A stretch of DNA of 64,000 nucleotides, from NCBI GenBank assembly GCA_016929065.1, contig JAFGJO010000007.1, forward strand, positions 1-64,000. The letters run 5' to 3'. A model generated the notes under the pieces. That model saw only the letters and a program-made list of their open reading frames with translations. It did not search any database and had not been told where the DNA came from. The DNA is from Spirochaetales bacterium (lineage in GTDB: Bacteria > Spirochaetota > Spirochaetia > SZUA-6 > RPPD01). A program made the position numbers and the translations under genes. This document shows positions 17,481 to 26,390 of the stretch, piece after piece; within the stretch, counting starts at the first letter, position 1; every line of letters starts with the position of its first letter.

Positions 17481-18807
17481 CCTGCATAATCTTTGAAACG
17501 ACCAGAGAAATATCATCATGCTGGTTTTTATTGCGTATACAATCCGAAATTTTTTCCAGAATAGCTGTTTTTATTTCCGGGGCTGATTTTCCCGCGTTCT
17601 GTTTTACAATATCATAGAGTGCCTGTTTCCCGCTCTCCTCAAGTTTTATCTCATAGCTTTCAATTAATCCATCAGTAAAACTGATGATAATATCACCGGG
17701 AGCAAGAATCAGGCCGTTATTTACATAATTTGAATCTTCAAGCAGCACACCAGCCGGAAGAGAAAACGACGGGAATTCAAGTACTGCTTCTTTTTTTGCA
17801 GAATAGTATATAAAGGGCCCAAATCCTGCATGGCAAAAAGTGACCATATTATCCGTGCTGTTAAAAATATATACCGAAAGGGTGGCAAAGATATCATCGG
17901 TTGAATCGGCCATCAATTTTCGATTGATGATACGAACCATTTCAGCAGGATCAATCCGCGCCTTTGTTATGTTATGCTGAAAAATCGAGCGTATATTCAC
18001 CATGACAAATGCTCCGGAGATTCCTTTTCCCGAAACATCGCTGATTATGACTGCAATCTTCTCACCATCAAGTTCAAAAAAATCGAAATAGTCTCCGCCT
18101 ACACCGGATGCTGCCTGATAAAAGCCGGATATTTCAATGTTTTTAAAACGATGATCATCCTGCGGAATGAGCATCCTTTGAATCCGTTCCGCGATGGCAT
18201 ACTGGTCTTTTCGCCGTTTTTCAACCAACTCATCTATCTGCCTTTTTTGTTCGGTTTTGATAAACTCGTTTTTGATTAATTGGAAGAAGTAGACAATCAA
18301 TGTAACAGCGGTGAGACTGCAGCATAAAACAACAATTTCATATAATGAATACGAAATGGCAGGAAGAACCCGGAGCTCACTTAAGGTGATCAAAATGATG
18401 GTGATACAAAACTGAACGCCAATCCAGGCAAAACCCTGCCTGCTGTTTTTTAAAAAAAGAACCAGCGGCGGGAAAGTGAAAAACCAGAAGAGTCCGGATC
18501 TGTCGGTACTCCCGAAAATCAACAGACTGCAGAACAGACATTCCATCAGAAACAGGATCACAGAACCTGCAAACTCAATATTTTTTGTCTTTCGCAAAAC
18601 CAGGATATTTATAACACATAATGTCGCCCCAAAGATGAGGAGAGTGCCGAGCGGATAAAATTGACGAAGTATATTGAATACACCGAATATGTATGCAAAG
18701 GAAACGCCGATGACTGTGAAGGCATTAATGGTCATGAACTTCAGGCGCCGAACACTGTCGCCGGACATATCCGCACCGCTTGAGAGATAGTTCTGGATAA
18801 TCCTCAT
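17464..18807 (-). CDS. membrane-anchored SpoIIE/PP2C-type serine phosphatase
   Basis: 447 residues. The N-terminal ~190 residues hold about six hydrophobic helices (for example FTVIGVSFAYIFGVFNIL, FAGSVILFLMECLFCSLLIF). After a short coiled linker (ELVEKRRKDQYAIAERIQRM) comes a SpoIIE-type phosphatase domain: GVGGDYFDFFEL with metal-binding Asp, IISDVSGKGISGA, and SFTDGLIES near the end. Such enzymes typically dephosphorylate anti-sigma-factor antagonists or other partner-switch proteins. None is encoded adjacent, so the partner is unknown. It converges on and overlaps cvfB by 17 nt. Confidence 0.88.
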   Translation of the reverse strand: MRIIQNYLSSGADMSGDSVRRLKFMTINAFTVIGVSFAYIFGVFNILRQFYPLGTLLIFGATLCVINILVLRKTKNIEFAGSVILFLMECLFCSLLIFGSTDRSGLFWFFTFPPLVLFLKNSRQGFAWIGVQFCITIILITLSELRVLPAISYSLYEIVVLCCSLTAVTLIVYFFQLIKNEFIKTEQKRQIDELVEKRRKDQYAIAERIQRMLIPQDDHRFKNIEISGFYQAASGVGGDYFDFFELDGEKIAVIISDVSGKGISGAFVMVNIRSIFQHNITKARIDPAEMVRIINRKLMADSTDDIFATLSVYIFNSTDNMVTFCHAGFGPFIYYSAKKEAVLEFPSFSLPAGVLLEDSNYVNNGLILAPGDIIISFTDGLIESYEIKLEESGKQALYDIVKQNAGKSAPEIKTAILEKISDCIRNKNQHDDISLVVSKIMQVTEQA

Positions 18808-19030
18808 AATTATGAATCAGCTCCACGCATATTACCTGGTTATGGAATCAACTATTGGTTAAATATTTTGATCATTATCCGGTTCAAACCCGGCGGCAAG
18901 GGCATGGATGAAGTCCGGTTTTTTTCATGAAATACCGGTCTTCGTTCCAATGTGCCCATTATAGCATAAAACCAGCCATGTCCGCAAGGAAAAATATCAG
19001 GGTGATACAAAAAAACTTTTTTCCTTTCTT

Positions 19031-19062
19031 GTTTTTCCTGTTTTCATGCTTTCCTTATTAAT
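19031..19062 (+). repeat. copy 2 of the dispersed intergenic repeat
   Basis: Identical to the copy at 22521-22552 at 26 of 32 positions, including the whole last 12 nt (TTCCTTATTAAT). Confidence 0.6.
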
Positions 19063-19098
19063 TCTTGTCCTTTCTCTGTTTTCCTGCTGCGGGAAGGC

Positions 19099-19126
19099 TT
19101 GACATCAAAAATCCACTCCTTATAAT
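19099..19126 (+). promoter_or_regulatory. consensus sigma-70 promoter
   Basis: TTGACA (19099-19104) and TATAAT (19121-19126), both perfect hexamers, spaced 16 bp. It drives the 64-residue protein at 19161 and probably the methyltransferase after it. Confidence 0.8.
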
Positions 19127-19160
19127 TGTTAATAGATATTGATAATAAAAGGATGCTGCC

Positions 19161-19355
19161 ATGGCGAAAAACGAAGATGAAAAAATTGGTGATGGTCTGG
19201 TAAGGATCGGCGCAATGACAAAACAACAAGTTGAAGAGATTCTGAAACTTCAGAAAGAGGGCAACCAGAGCCTGTTCGGTGTCATTGCCATTGAAATGGG
19301 GTATATTGACCCCGATGTGTTGATGCAGTATCTTGAATCCCGTGAACAAAAGTAA
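19161..19355 (+). CDS. 64-residue MshEN/GspE-N-like protein
   Basis: Small acidic/helical protein matching the repeated pattern of the N-terminal domain of type II secretion/pilus ATPases (MshEN/T2SSE_N): KIGDGLVRIGAMTKQQVEEI and LFGVIAIEMGYIDPDVLMQY resemble LGxxLVxxGxIxxxxLxxxL. That module can bind c-di-GMP in MshE, but the RLG signature is KIG/LFG here, so binding is uncertain. Here it is free-standing with no ATPase attached. AAAGGA lies ~8 nt before the ATG, and the perfect-consensus promoter implies high expression. Its 3' end overlaps the predicted start of the methyltransferase gene. Confidence 0.65.
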   Translation: MAKNEDEKIGDGLVRIGAMTKQQVEEILKLQKEGNQSLFGVIAIEMGYIDPDVLMQYLESREQK

Positions 19356-20451
19356 TCCGGAAAATCAAACAAAAGAGTTTGTTACAACGCATTCTGTGAT
19401 CAATGCCGATTCCAGAAATTTGTCTTTCCTGAAAAGCAGCAGTATTCATTGCGTGGTGACCTCCCCGCCGTATCCTATGATTGCCATGTGGGATACGTTG
19501 TTTTCCTCGCTGAATAAGGAAATCGAGTACGCGCTGGACATCAGCAATGGAAAATCAGCATTCGAGCTGATGCATCTGGAGCTCGAAAAAACCTGGCAGG
19601 AGCTGGAACGCGTTCTTGTTCCCGGAGGATTTGTGTGCATCAATATCGGTGATGCGGTTCGCACTGTCGGAGGATTGTTCCGCTTATACCCCAATCACAG
19701 CCGTATTGAAATGTGTTTTCACAGCCTGGGTTTTGAAGTGCTTCCGCGGATAATCTGGCAGAAAACAACAAACGCACCAAACAAGTTTATGGGTTCGGGA
19801 ATGCTCCCGGCCGGGGCATATGTCACCCTGGAACATGAATATATTCTGATTTTCAGAAAACCAGGGAAAAGGGAGTTTACAACGCCGCAGGAGAAATCAC
19901 GGCGGAGACAGAGCGCCGTGTTTTGGGAAGAACGCAACCGATGGTATGCTGATATATGGACCGACAGGGGAGTAAAGCAGAAGCTGGATTTTGGACAGCG
20001 GGAGCTGCGGAGCCGGAGTGCAGCGTTTCCTTTCGACATCGCGGCCAGGCTTATTCACATGTACAGTTTGACCGGAGATATGATATGTGATCCTTTTACC
20101 GGGACAGGGACAACGCAAGTGGCTGCTCTTGCTCTGGGAAGAAACAGTGTTGGAATGGAACTGGATACAGAGCTTGTACAACATGCACGGCTTTTATTAA
20201 CAGGTTCTCTTGGCAGCGCACAGCAATATGCAGAAAGCCGGATGCAAAATCATATTGATTTTATTACAGAACATTCGTCAGCCGGGAAAGAACTGAAATA
20301 TGTTAACGGTGCATATGGCTTTCCGGTAAAAACCCAACAGGAGCAGGAGCTTGTTATTCCCTGGCTGGAACGCATCGAGGAGACTGATGACAGAGTAACC
20401 GGCTCTTACGGTTGGAGAGCCAAAAGAATCAAGGAATTATTTTTGCTCTGA
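19333..20451 (+). CDS. orphan site-specific DNA methyltransferase (beta-class order)
   Basis: About 370 residues. The catalytic motif IV TSPPYP comes near the N-terminus, and the AdoMet-binding motif I region (MICDPFTGTGTT) comes near the C-terminus, followed by GRNSVGMELD. This order, with a TSPPY tetrad, is typical of beta-class N4-cytosine or N6-adenine methyltransferases. No restriction endonuclease is adjacent. The start is uncertain: TTG at 19333 or GTG at 19342, both overlapping the preceding gene and without an SD, so translation may be coupled to it. A role in epigenetic marking rather than restriction is inferred. Confidence 0.85.
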   Translation: MNPVNKSNPENQTKEFVTTHSVINADSRNLSFLKSSSIHCVVTSPPYPMIAMWDTLFSSLNKEIEYALDISNGKSAFELMHLELEKTWQELERVLVPGGFVCINIGDAVRTVGGLFRLYPNHSRIEMCFHSLGFEVLPRIIWQKTTNAPNKFMGSGMLPAGAYVTLEHEYILIFRKPGKREFTTPQEKSRRRQSAVFWEERNRWYADIWTDRGVKQKLDFGQRELRSRSAAFPFDIAARLIHMYSLTGDMICDPFTGTGTTQVAALALGRNSVGMELDTELVQHARLLLTGSLGSAQQYAESRMQNHIDFITEHSSAGKELKYVNGAYGFPVKTQQEQELVIPWLERIEETDDRVTGSYGWRAKRIKELFLL

Positions 20452-20462
20452 TTTGTTGCGCC

Positions 20463-20888
20463 TTAATCAATAAAAAAACTGATATTTGTGAAATAAGCCT
20501 TCTGGACCCAATCAACATACACTGCAGCATAAACAGAGCCGTCGGGATCTATCTGCAGTTCGCCGTAGGTAATATCCGGCTCATTGGTTTCGAGCATGAT
20601 CACCAGATGCTGTGTTTCGGACGGGCAATATTCTGCAGGCAGGGTGAATACAATCGAATTGTTTGTTGACGGTATCGGATCAACGGCAATGCCTTTAATA
20701 TATACGCAGTTGTTGTTGTCAATGCCATATTGAACCGGATTTGCGGGATCGTAATTCGTCCATCCATCTGTTCCGAATGTGGTAATGTCTGTCCATGTGA
20801 TTAATGCATCGGGTGATGATGCCGGAGTATCACAGGAGGATACAAGAAAGATACAAAGACATAGTCCGGTAATGAGTATTTTATGCAT
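20463..20888 (-). CDS. small lipoprotein of unknown function
   Basis: 141 residues with a lipoprotein signal (LCLCIFLVSSC, Cys ~19) followed by a short Ser/Pro linker. The mature part is acidic, beta-rich and has one later Cys (PAEYC). AAGGGG lies ~8 nt before the ATG. It converges on the methyltransferase gene with an 11-nt gap. No family was recognised; it is probably a surface or periplasmic protein. Confidence 0.65.
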   Translation of the reverse strand: MHKILITGLCLCIFLVSSCDTPASSPDALITWTDITTFGTDGWTNYDPANPVQYGIDNNNCVYIKGIAVDPIPSTNNSIVFTLPAEYCPSETQHLVIMLETNEPDITYGELQIDPDGSVYAAVYVDWVQKAYFTNISFFID

Positions 20889-21048
20889 ACGTAAACCCCT
20901 TCAATTCTTTTCGGTGTGCACATAATATGGGCTTTTATTTATTCTGTCAACCTTATTAATGAAATATGATTGCGGACAAAGGTAAAGCCCGAATTATGGC
21001 CTGCTGCATAAACATCGGAGCCTCTCTATTCTTTTTTTTTCACAGTTC

Positions 21049-21077
21049 TTGACAAATACGTCCCCACGCTTTACTTT
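21049..21077 (+). promoter_or_regulatory. probable promoter of argA
   Basis: TTGACA (21049-21054), 17-bp spacer, TACTTT (21072-21077). The -35 is perfect and the -10 weak. It lies 21 nt before the argA ATG, with an SD (GAGGG) between. Confidence 0.45.
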
Positions 21078-21098
21078 GCTATACAAGAGGGTAGAACC

Positions 21099-22460
21099 AT
21101 GGACATGGCCGCATTACACGACCAGGCAGACATTATCCGCACCGCGTTCAGCTATATCAACCGGTTCAAGGGGCATACGTTTGTCATCCGGGTCGAAGGA
21201 AGCCTGCTGACTCACCCCTTTGCGGGGCTCCTGTTAAAAGACATTGCGTTGCTGCAGAAAATGGGAATCCAGATTGTGCTTATTCCCGGGGCACGGTCAC
21301 GGATAGATGAAGTTTTGGCTTCAGAAAAAATTTCATGCGAAAAAATCAACAACATCAGAATCACCCCGGAAGATGCCATGCCCTATGTGGAAATGGCAAG
21401 TTTTGATGTTTCAAACCGGTTTATGACCCTGTTGGCAGAAAACAATTGTGATGCGATTATCGGAAATTTTGTAAAAGCCAGGAGAATCGGTGTCCTGGAG
21501 GGGGTTGATTATCAATGCTCGGGGATGGTCGAAAAAATCAATGCATCCCGGGTGACAAGTCTGCTTGAATCCGGCATTATTCCGATCTTTCCGAATATCG
21601 GCTGGAGCAGAACCGGCAAACCATACAATATTTCTTCAAATGAACTCGCTTTTACCCTTGCCCGGGATTTGCAGGCAACCAAATTGTTTTTTATTACCGA
21701 TTTCGGTGGCATATCTGCCAAAGGGTATGATATCCCGGAAGGTGTGTATGTCTCTTCAGATACGGTTATTTCCCAGCTGACCGCCCCCCAGGCGAGACAG
21801 TTTTTGGACCGGAACAGGGAAAAACCGGGGGCGCCGGCCTATGAACTGGTAACGCTTGCCTACCGTGCCTGTCAGGAGGGAATCGACCGCGTGCATATCA
21901 TTGACGGCCGGGTCGAGGGAATGCTGATCAAGGAAATTTTTTCGAATCGTGGACTGGGGACAATGATCTATTCTGATCCGCACGAGAATCTAAGAACAGC
22001 CTCGCATCAGGATATCCCCGACATGCTTAGGGTGATGCAGCCGCTGGTTGAAGAAGGTTTTCTGTTATTGCGGACCGGCGCTGATGTCGAGAAGGCGATC
22101 GGCGATTATATTCTCTACGAAGTTGACGGCACATTACACGGCTGCGGTGCGCTGCACGTGTTTTCAGACAAAAGCGGGGAGATTGCCGCCCTTGCAGTTG
22201 ATAAAACCTATACCAATTTCGGGATCGGAAAAAAAATAGTTGTCTACCTGATTGAACAGGCAGTCAAAAAGGGCCTTAAACGGGTGTTCCTTTTAACCAC
22301 CCAGACAGCAGACTGGTTTTTGCAGTTCGGATTTGCCGAAGTGACGGTTGCGGATTTGCCGCCGGAGAAACAGAAAACATACAATACAAAACGGAATTCC
22401 CTTATATTATGCTATGACCTGGAAATTCACCGAAAAAAGGCTGGTTTCGGCGCGGAATAA
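21099..22460 (+). CDS. argA: amino-acid N-acetyltransferase (N-acetylglutamate synthase)
   Basis: 453 residues with the classic two-domain ArgA layout. The N-terminal amino-acid-kinase fold spans ~1-290: FVIRVEGSLLTHP, IVLIPGARSRID, EMASFDVSNRFM, IFPNIGWSRTGKPYNISSNELA. The C-terminal GNAT domain spans ~300-445: ALAVDKTYTNFGIGKKIVVYL is the acetyl-CoA-binding loop and FLLTTQTADWFLQFGF follows. It acetylates glutamate, the first step of arginine synthesis. No other arg gene is adjacent, so it is regulated on its own. GAGGG precedes the ATG, with a likely promoter at 21049. Confidence 0.92.
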   Translation: MDMAALHDQADIIRTAFSYINRFKGHTFVIRVEGSLLTHPFAGLLLKDIALLQKMGIQIVLIPGARSRIDEVLASEKISCEKINNIRITPEDAMPYVEMASFDVSNRFMTLLAENNCDAIIGNFVKARRIGVLEGVDYQCSGMVEKINASRVTSLLESGIIPIFPNIGWSRTGKPYNISSNELAFTLARDLQATKLFFITDFGGISAKGYDIPEGVYVSSDTVISQLTAPQARQFLDRNREKPGAPAYELVTLAYRACQEGIDRVHIIDGRVEGMLIKEIFSNRGLGTMIYSDPHENLRTASHQDIPDMLRVMQPLVEEGFLLLRTGADVEKAIGDYILYEVDGTLHGCGALHVFSDKSGEIAALAVDKTYTNFGIGKKIVVYLIEQAVKKGLKRVFLLTTQTADWFLQFGFAEVTVADLPPEKQKTYNTKRNSLILCYDLEIHRKKAGFGAE

Positions 22461-22520
22461 ATACAATAGTATAATCACGTATTCACTATTAGGAAGTCCC
22501 GATAATGCAACTAATTTCAT

Positions 22521-22552
22521 TCTTTTCCTGAATTCCTGGTTTCCTTATTAAT
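22521..22552 (+). repeat. copy 3 (reference) of the dispersed intergenic repeat
   Basis: 32-nt pyrimidine-rich unit with core TTTTCCTGAATTCCTG, ending TTCCTTATTAAT. The first 28 nt match the inverted copy at 61518-61545 at 27 positions. It lies in the convergent gap between argA and a hypothetical gene. Confidence 0.7.
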
Positions 22553-22614
22553 AAAAACAGGAGTTGTTGTTTTTTTATTTCGTTCTTTTCGTGATATTTT
22601 CCTGTCTTTCCTTG

Positions 22615-23478
22615 TCAGAAAAACATCACCATGACATTCGGGGTTTTTGAAAAATAGCCCTTTATTTCCTCGTACGTATCGATTCGGTCACCAAAGAAAT
22701 TGGCTGTGGTTTTGTATGTCCCGACCGTGCTGATAATTGAGCGGGCGAGCATTTTTAAGTGAAAAAACGGTTCCAATGATTCGATGTTTTTATTGTGTTT
22801 GTAGGTTATTTCATAGCGGAGCTGGCGTTTCCGTTCATCAAAATATGCATAAATAAAGAAATTGTATATTGCATTTTCCAGGCGTTCCAGAACCTCTTCC
22901 TGCTTTACTTCCGTGAGGCATTTTTTGACGATTTTCTCGCTGATAATGTCGTAGTGATCGGGATTTGAAAGGTGCTGATCGATAATTTTGGTTGCCACCT
23001 TCTCGACATTTTCGCGGTGTGTCAGGCTCTGGTAAAAGTTTTTGCTCATCTGCAGTAATGTCGCGGAATCACTTTTTGCAAGTTTCGGTTCCAGAATCAG
23101 GAGGAGATTCAGCATTTCCGGCGATTTATATCGATCTTCCGGAAGAATAGAAGGGTCGGTGGCAATCTGGATGACAATTTCGAAGAATATTTTTAAAGCG
23201 ACGATGTTGGACATTTTAAAGTTGTCCATAAGGTTTTGTACCAGAAGTTTGTAGCTTTTCAGACGGTCGTAATAGGGTTTGTAATAATCGGGCTGAGTGA
23301 TATTCACCGATTTCAGCAGGCCGATTGCGGTCACCTTGGTGATATATTTATGCTGAATTGCCCCGATCGGAGAATAATTCTGGATGAGAAGATCCGCAAT
23401 AATATCAAGAGGGTCAACCATGCCTGCTTGTTTTTTTTCCTTTCCTGCCGGATCACGTACCTGCCGCGACATTATCAT
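22615..23478 (-). CDS. hypothetical helical cytosolic protein
   Basis: 287 residues without signal peptide or membrane segment. It is mostly predicted alpha-helix with regular charged and aromatic residues (YYKPYYDRLKSYKLLVQNLM, ALKIFFEIVIQIATD). It ends in a hydrophobic VMVMFF. Two start codons are near each other (23478 and 23472), with GGAG further upstream than usual. No catalytic motif or known family was seen. It is flanked by convergent argA and by a 341-nt gap, so it is probably monocistronic. Confidence 0.65.
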   Translation of the reverse strand: MIMSRQVRDPAGKEKKQAGMVDPLDIIADLLIQNYSPIGAIQHKYITKVTAIGLLKSVNITQPDYYKPYYDRLKSYKLLVQNLMDNFKMSNIVALKIFFEIVIQIATDPSILPEDRYKSPEMLNLLLILEPKLAKSDSATLLQMSKNFYQSLTHRENVEKVATKIIDQHLSNPDHYDIISEKIVKKCLTEVKQEEVLERLENAIYNFFIYAYFDERKRQLRYEITYKHNKNIESLEPFFHLKMLARSIISTVGTYKTTANFFGDRIDTYEEIKGYFSKTPNVMVMFF

Positions 23479-23819
23479 GCTGTACGGAAAGATACGCTCC
23501 GGATGTGAAATATATTTTGTGAACCGCTGTATTCATAAATAGCAATTCACTTATATATAATATTAACCTGTGCGGGCCTATAATTGCAAGAAAAAAACTT
23601 TGGAACATGATTATTTTCCGTTATACGAACGATCCTTCGACAGGGTATATGAACAGCCAGTCGAATCACCAGGGACAGGCCTTTACACATGGGACAGATA
23701 TATGTCATTATCGGGCATATATTCAAGTTACAGCACCATCGAAAACCCGTGATAAACAGCATCGTATCAATGACATTGTATGCTATACTATGTACAGGGA
23801 TGATTAAAGGAATTTTTAT
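23479..23819. other. 341-nt intergenic region between divergent genes
   Basis: Two overlapping short plus-strand ORFs (23570-23752 and 23607-23807) lack SD sequences and look random. Near its right end lies the extended -10 promoter of the PGPGW gene. Nothing else is recognised. Confidence 0.5.
23781..23789 (+). promoter_or_regulatory. extended -10 promoter of the PGPGW gene
   Basis: TGCTATACT (TGn followed by TATACT) with no good -35. It is 30 nt before the ATG at 23820, with AAAGGA between. Confidence 0.45.
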
Positions 23820-24257
23820 ATGATTGAATGGATATCCGAACTCTGGGGTTTTTTATACGTATTTGGAGAACAGCATAAGGGAATTCTCATCGGCCTTACG
23901 ATATTTTCTTTTGTCGCATTTATTGCGGGAATTGTGCTCACCCCGGTAATAATCGTCAATATGTCCGCTGATTATTTTATTGAACGCGGAAAACGGACAT
24001 TCGAGAAAATGACCGCCGGCACTTTGTTTTTGCGTATCCTGAAGAATATTGCCGGTATTATTCTCATCCCTGTGGGAATTGTGTTGTTATTTATCCCCGG
24101 CCCGGGGTGGCTGACGATCATTTTTGGAGTGACTCTTGCGGATTTTCCCTTCAAGTACAAAGTTGAGTTATGGCTCATCCGAAAGCCATGGATAAAAAAC
24201 GGGATTGATAGTCTCCGCCGGAAATACGGCCATGAGCCGCTTCAACTGCCGGAATAG
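23820..24257 (+). CDS. PGPGW-motif transmembrane protein
   Basis: 145 residues. Two or three hydrophobic helices are visible: ILIGLTIFSFVAFIAGIVL, then IAGIILIPVGIVLLF running into IPGPGWLTIIFGVTLA. The PGPGW signature defines a small family of putative membrane proteins of unknown function. A basic C-terminal tail (RKPWIKNGIDSLRRKYG) is likely cytosolic. The SD AAAGGA and an extended -10 promoter support the start. It converges on the lipoprotein gene at 24281 with a 23-nt gap. Confidence 0.8.
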   Translation: MIEWISELWGFLYVFGEQHKGILIGLTIFSFVAFIAGIVLTPVIIVNMSADYFIERGKRTFEKMTAGTLFLRILKNIAGIILIPVGIVLLFIPGPGWLTIIFGVTLADFPFKYKVELWLIRKPWIKNGIDSLRRKYGHEPLQLPE

Positions 24258-24280
24258 CCACCTGTAGAAAACGATTCTGA

Positions 24281-25213
24281 CTACATATCCTCTATCATTG
24301 ATGCATAGAACATTTGTCTGTCTATCTTTTGCAGAAAACGGTATCCCCATGGTTCAACAGTCCGTTCCAGTTCAGATTTTGAAAAATCAAAAAACGACAT
24401 GAAACCTTCCTTGAATTCTTTTTCAAGTTTTTCGATCTGTGCGATTTCAGTAAGACTGGTTTGGATCGCTGTTTCAAGAGTTGCTTCAACAGTGTCAATG
24501 TTCAGTGCAAATTCAATTAGGCCGACCTGCTTCATGCGCAGGTCATCTTCATCATCAAGGTCGATCTCATTTTTTGACAGCTTGTCGTTATAAATCTCCT
24601 CCACATCCACATACAAATACATCATGGAATTTTCAGAGAGAGAGCAATAACGACTTTGCCCGGATGCCATGGTATTGCCGTCAATAATTGATTTGATGAC
24701 CTCAACATCTCCCACAAGCAGTTTTTTATCGGTGAGTATCGCGATTGTATTTGTCATGCTGGTGGAGACAAGCGTTATCCCCTTGTATTCTTTTATCATG
24801 CCGGGGGCTGATTCTTTGCGGATATATTCAAGCAAAGCAGCCTTGTCCATTTCAACCGAGAACAGTATTGCCATTTTCTGTAAATCCCCATGCATGTTTG
24901 AAAAATCTGCACTGGTGTTGTAGAGGGTCATCCCGTGGATATAATCCAGTTTTTCATAAAACGGAATCAAATCATTGATGGAATTTCCTTCTTTGGACGC
25001 CTCTGCCAGGATTTGTTCACCGTAATCCGGATCGTGCAGCATGACATCAAAATGCCAGGCCATGATCATGGTCGGATTTTGCGGTGCGTAGCGGAACACC
25101 TCCAGGTCGTACATGGTTTCCTTTGGCCAGTCTTTGGGATTTCCTTTTATGCATGAACCTGAAAAGGAAATCAGAATTGCAGTTATGATAAATATGAGAA
25201 AAGTTTTTTTCAT
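24281..25213 (-). CDS. lipoprotein of a tandem paralogous pair (second gene)
   Basis: About 310 residues. The lipoprotein signal is MKKTFLIFIITAILISFSGSC with the lipobox Cys at ~21. The start at 25213 is chosen over 25264 because GAGGAG lies 8 nt upstream and the signal peptide begins there. The mature domain starts with an F-RYAPQNPTMIMA segment closely matching RYAPKNTSGIISM of the upstream protein. Both also share GEQIL/GEILYKA, a HGMTLY/HGITMIHT region and an EPWG/EQPWG motif near the end. The function is unknown; the pattern suggests a periplasmic or outer-membrane paralogous lipoprotein family. Confidence 0.75.
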   Translation of the reverse strand: MKKTFLIFIITAILISFSGSCIKGNPKDWPKETMYDLEVFRYAPQNPTMIMAWHFDVMLHDPDYGEQILAEASKEGNSINDLIPFYEKLDYIHGMTLYNTSADFSNMHGDLQKMAILFSVEMDKAALLEYIRKESAPGMIKEYKGITLVSTSMTNTIAILTDKKLLVGDVEVIKSIIDGNTMASGQSRYCSLSENSMMYLYVDVEEIYNDKLSKNEIDLDDEDDLRMKQVGLIEFALNIDTVEATLETAIQTSLTEIAQIEKLEKEFKEGFMSFFDFSKSELERTVEPWGYRFLQKIDRQMFYASMIEDM

Positions 25214-25263
25214 GTGAATGCTCCTCTTTTCAATCTGGAATGTGTTGTATACCATACTATACA

Positions 25264-26304
25264 CTATAAAATACTTTTCAGAAAGATGTCAGGATCAAAC
25301 GACTTGTTTTCTTTCTCCCTGTCCAGCCCCTCTTCGAGTTTCTCAATGATCCTGATTTTGTCCAGTGATGTACCAAAAACCAGCCCCCACGGTTGTTCGT
25401 GGATGTTGTATGCATTAATAATTTCTGCCATCCCCTGCGGCAGCTGGCCCATCGATCCGTCGAGGGTGCTGTTGATTTTTGTCTGAATCAGTTTTTTCTC
25501 CCCTGTATCCCCAATCATCACATCCATACGCACATTAATTGTGGTGTCAAGGATATCGGCGACAAAGCGCATTCCGGTTATACTTGACTGTGTTGTCTCG
25601 GGTTTTGGTTTTGGGTCCCGGGATTGTTTGGCTTGAAGGAACATAGAAGCTGCTTCCTGTTCAATTGCAAAAGTTGACCATAAAAGCGTTGTGCCATTAA
25701 TCGGAAGCGCTTTTGGAAGATTTGGATGGAGTACTGCCGCGGTAGTGAGTCCATCTTTTACATCAAGGATATGGGATACATTTTCTTTTGTACCGGAAAT
25801 AATGGTTTCTGCATCAGGGAACACAATATAGAATGTATTATTTCCCATAAAGCCCGATTCAAAAGAATACAGGGTGTAGGTTCTGTGTGTTGAGGTATTG
25901 ATTTTCCCCCAGTGCGCTTTTTTTACTTTATCCAGGTCCATTGTCAGTTTGGCAATAAAGGTGAGGCCGGAAAACGGCGAAGCAGCATCTTTGGACTCCT
26001 GATAATACATGGTTATTGTATGGATCATTGTTATGCCGTGAAAGGCCTCGAGCGATGATGCGGATTTTGACAGCTCTGATGTCGCTTTGTACAGTATTTC
26101 TCCAAACTTTTCATCGCGCACGAGTGATTCAAGACTCATGGAGATGATTCCGCTGGTGTTTTTGGGTGCATACCGTATCATTTCATCAGTGTCCATAAAC
26201 CGGACGGGCAGGTTTTTTATGTCCTTCAGGCTGATAAAACAGCCGCTCATGAACAGACACATACTTATGAGGATGATAATTTTTACAGGTGTACTGTTAC
26301 GCAT
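25264..26304 (-). CDS. lipoprotein of a tandem paralogous pair (first gene)
   Basis: 346 residues with a lipoprotein signal (IIILISMCLFMSGC, Cys ~22). It is a divergent paralogue of the downstream protein: RYAPKN, FGEILYKATSELSK, HGITMIHTITMYY and EQPWGLVFG line up with RYAPQN, YGEQILAEASKEG, HGMTLYNTSAD and EPWGYRFLQ. A Pro/Lys linker (SRDPKPKPETTQ) interrupts the middle and is absent from the partner. The stop lies 50 nt before the next gene's ATG, so they form one operon. No enzyme motif is visible. Confidence 0.75.
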   Translation of the reverse strand: MRNSTPVKIIILISMCLFMSGCFISLKDIKNLPVRFMDTDEMIRYAPKNTSGIISMSLESLVRDEKFGEILYKATSELSKSASSLEAFHGITMIHTITMYYQESKDAASPFSGLTFIAKLTMDLDKVKKAHWGKINTSTHRTYTLYSFESGFMGNNTFYIVFPDAETIISGTKENVSHILDVKDGLTTAAVLHPNLPKALPINGTTLLWSTFAIEQEAASMFLQAKQSRDPKPKPETTQSSITGMRFVADILDTTINVRMDVMIGDTGEKKLIQTKINSTLDGSMGQLPQGMAEIINAYNIHEQPWGLVFGTSLDKIRIIEKLEEGLDREKENKSFDPDIFLKSIL

Positions 26305-26359
26305 CTGGTTTCCATCAATTAATAGTATACTGTAATTTTACGGTTTTCACAGTAATAAT

Positions 26360-26390
26360 TTGACATCCCGGCACTCTCTGTATATATAAT
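26360..26390 (+). promoter_or_regulatory. promoter-like site facing the 3' end of pyrB
   Basis: TTGACA (26360-26365), followed by TATATA (26383-26388, 17-bp spacing) overlapping TATAAT (26385-26390, 19-bp spacing). No annotated plus-strand gene follows. It points at a tiny ORF and runs antisense into pyrB. Confidence 0.5.

Larger units (their letters stand above)
18808..19160. other. 353-nt intergenic region with a repeat copy and a strong promoter
   Basis: Upstream of the divergent phosphatase (minus) and small MshEN-like (plus) genes. It holds a T-arm-like stretch at 18878-18894 without the rest of a tRNA, one copy of the pyrimidine-rich repeat (19031-19062) and the promoter at 19099-19126. 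Nothing else is recognised. Confidence 0.6.

Noticed and set aside
18878-18894. T-arm-like GGTTCAAACC motif suggesting a tRNA
   Set aside because: The acceptor, D and anticodon stems cannot be built around it on either strand.
23570-23807. Two overlapping plus-strand ORFs in the gap before the PGPGW gene
   Set aside because: No SD, no protein-like pattern, mutually overlapping in different frames.
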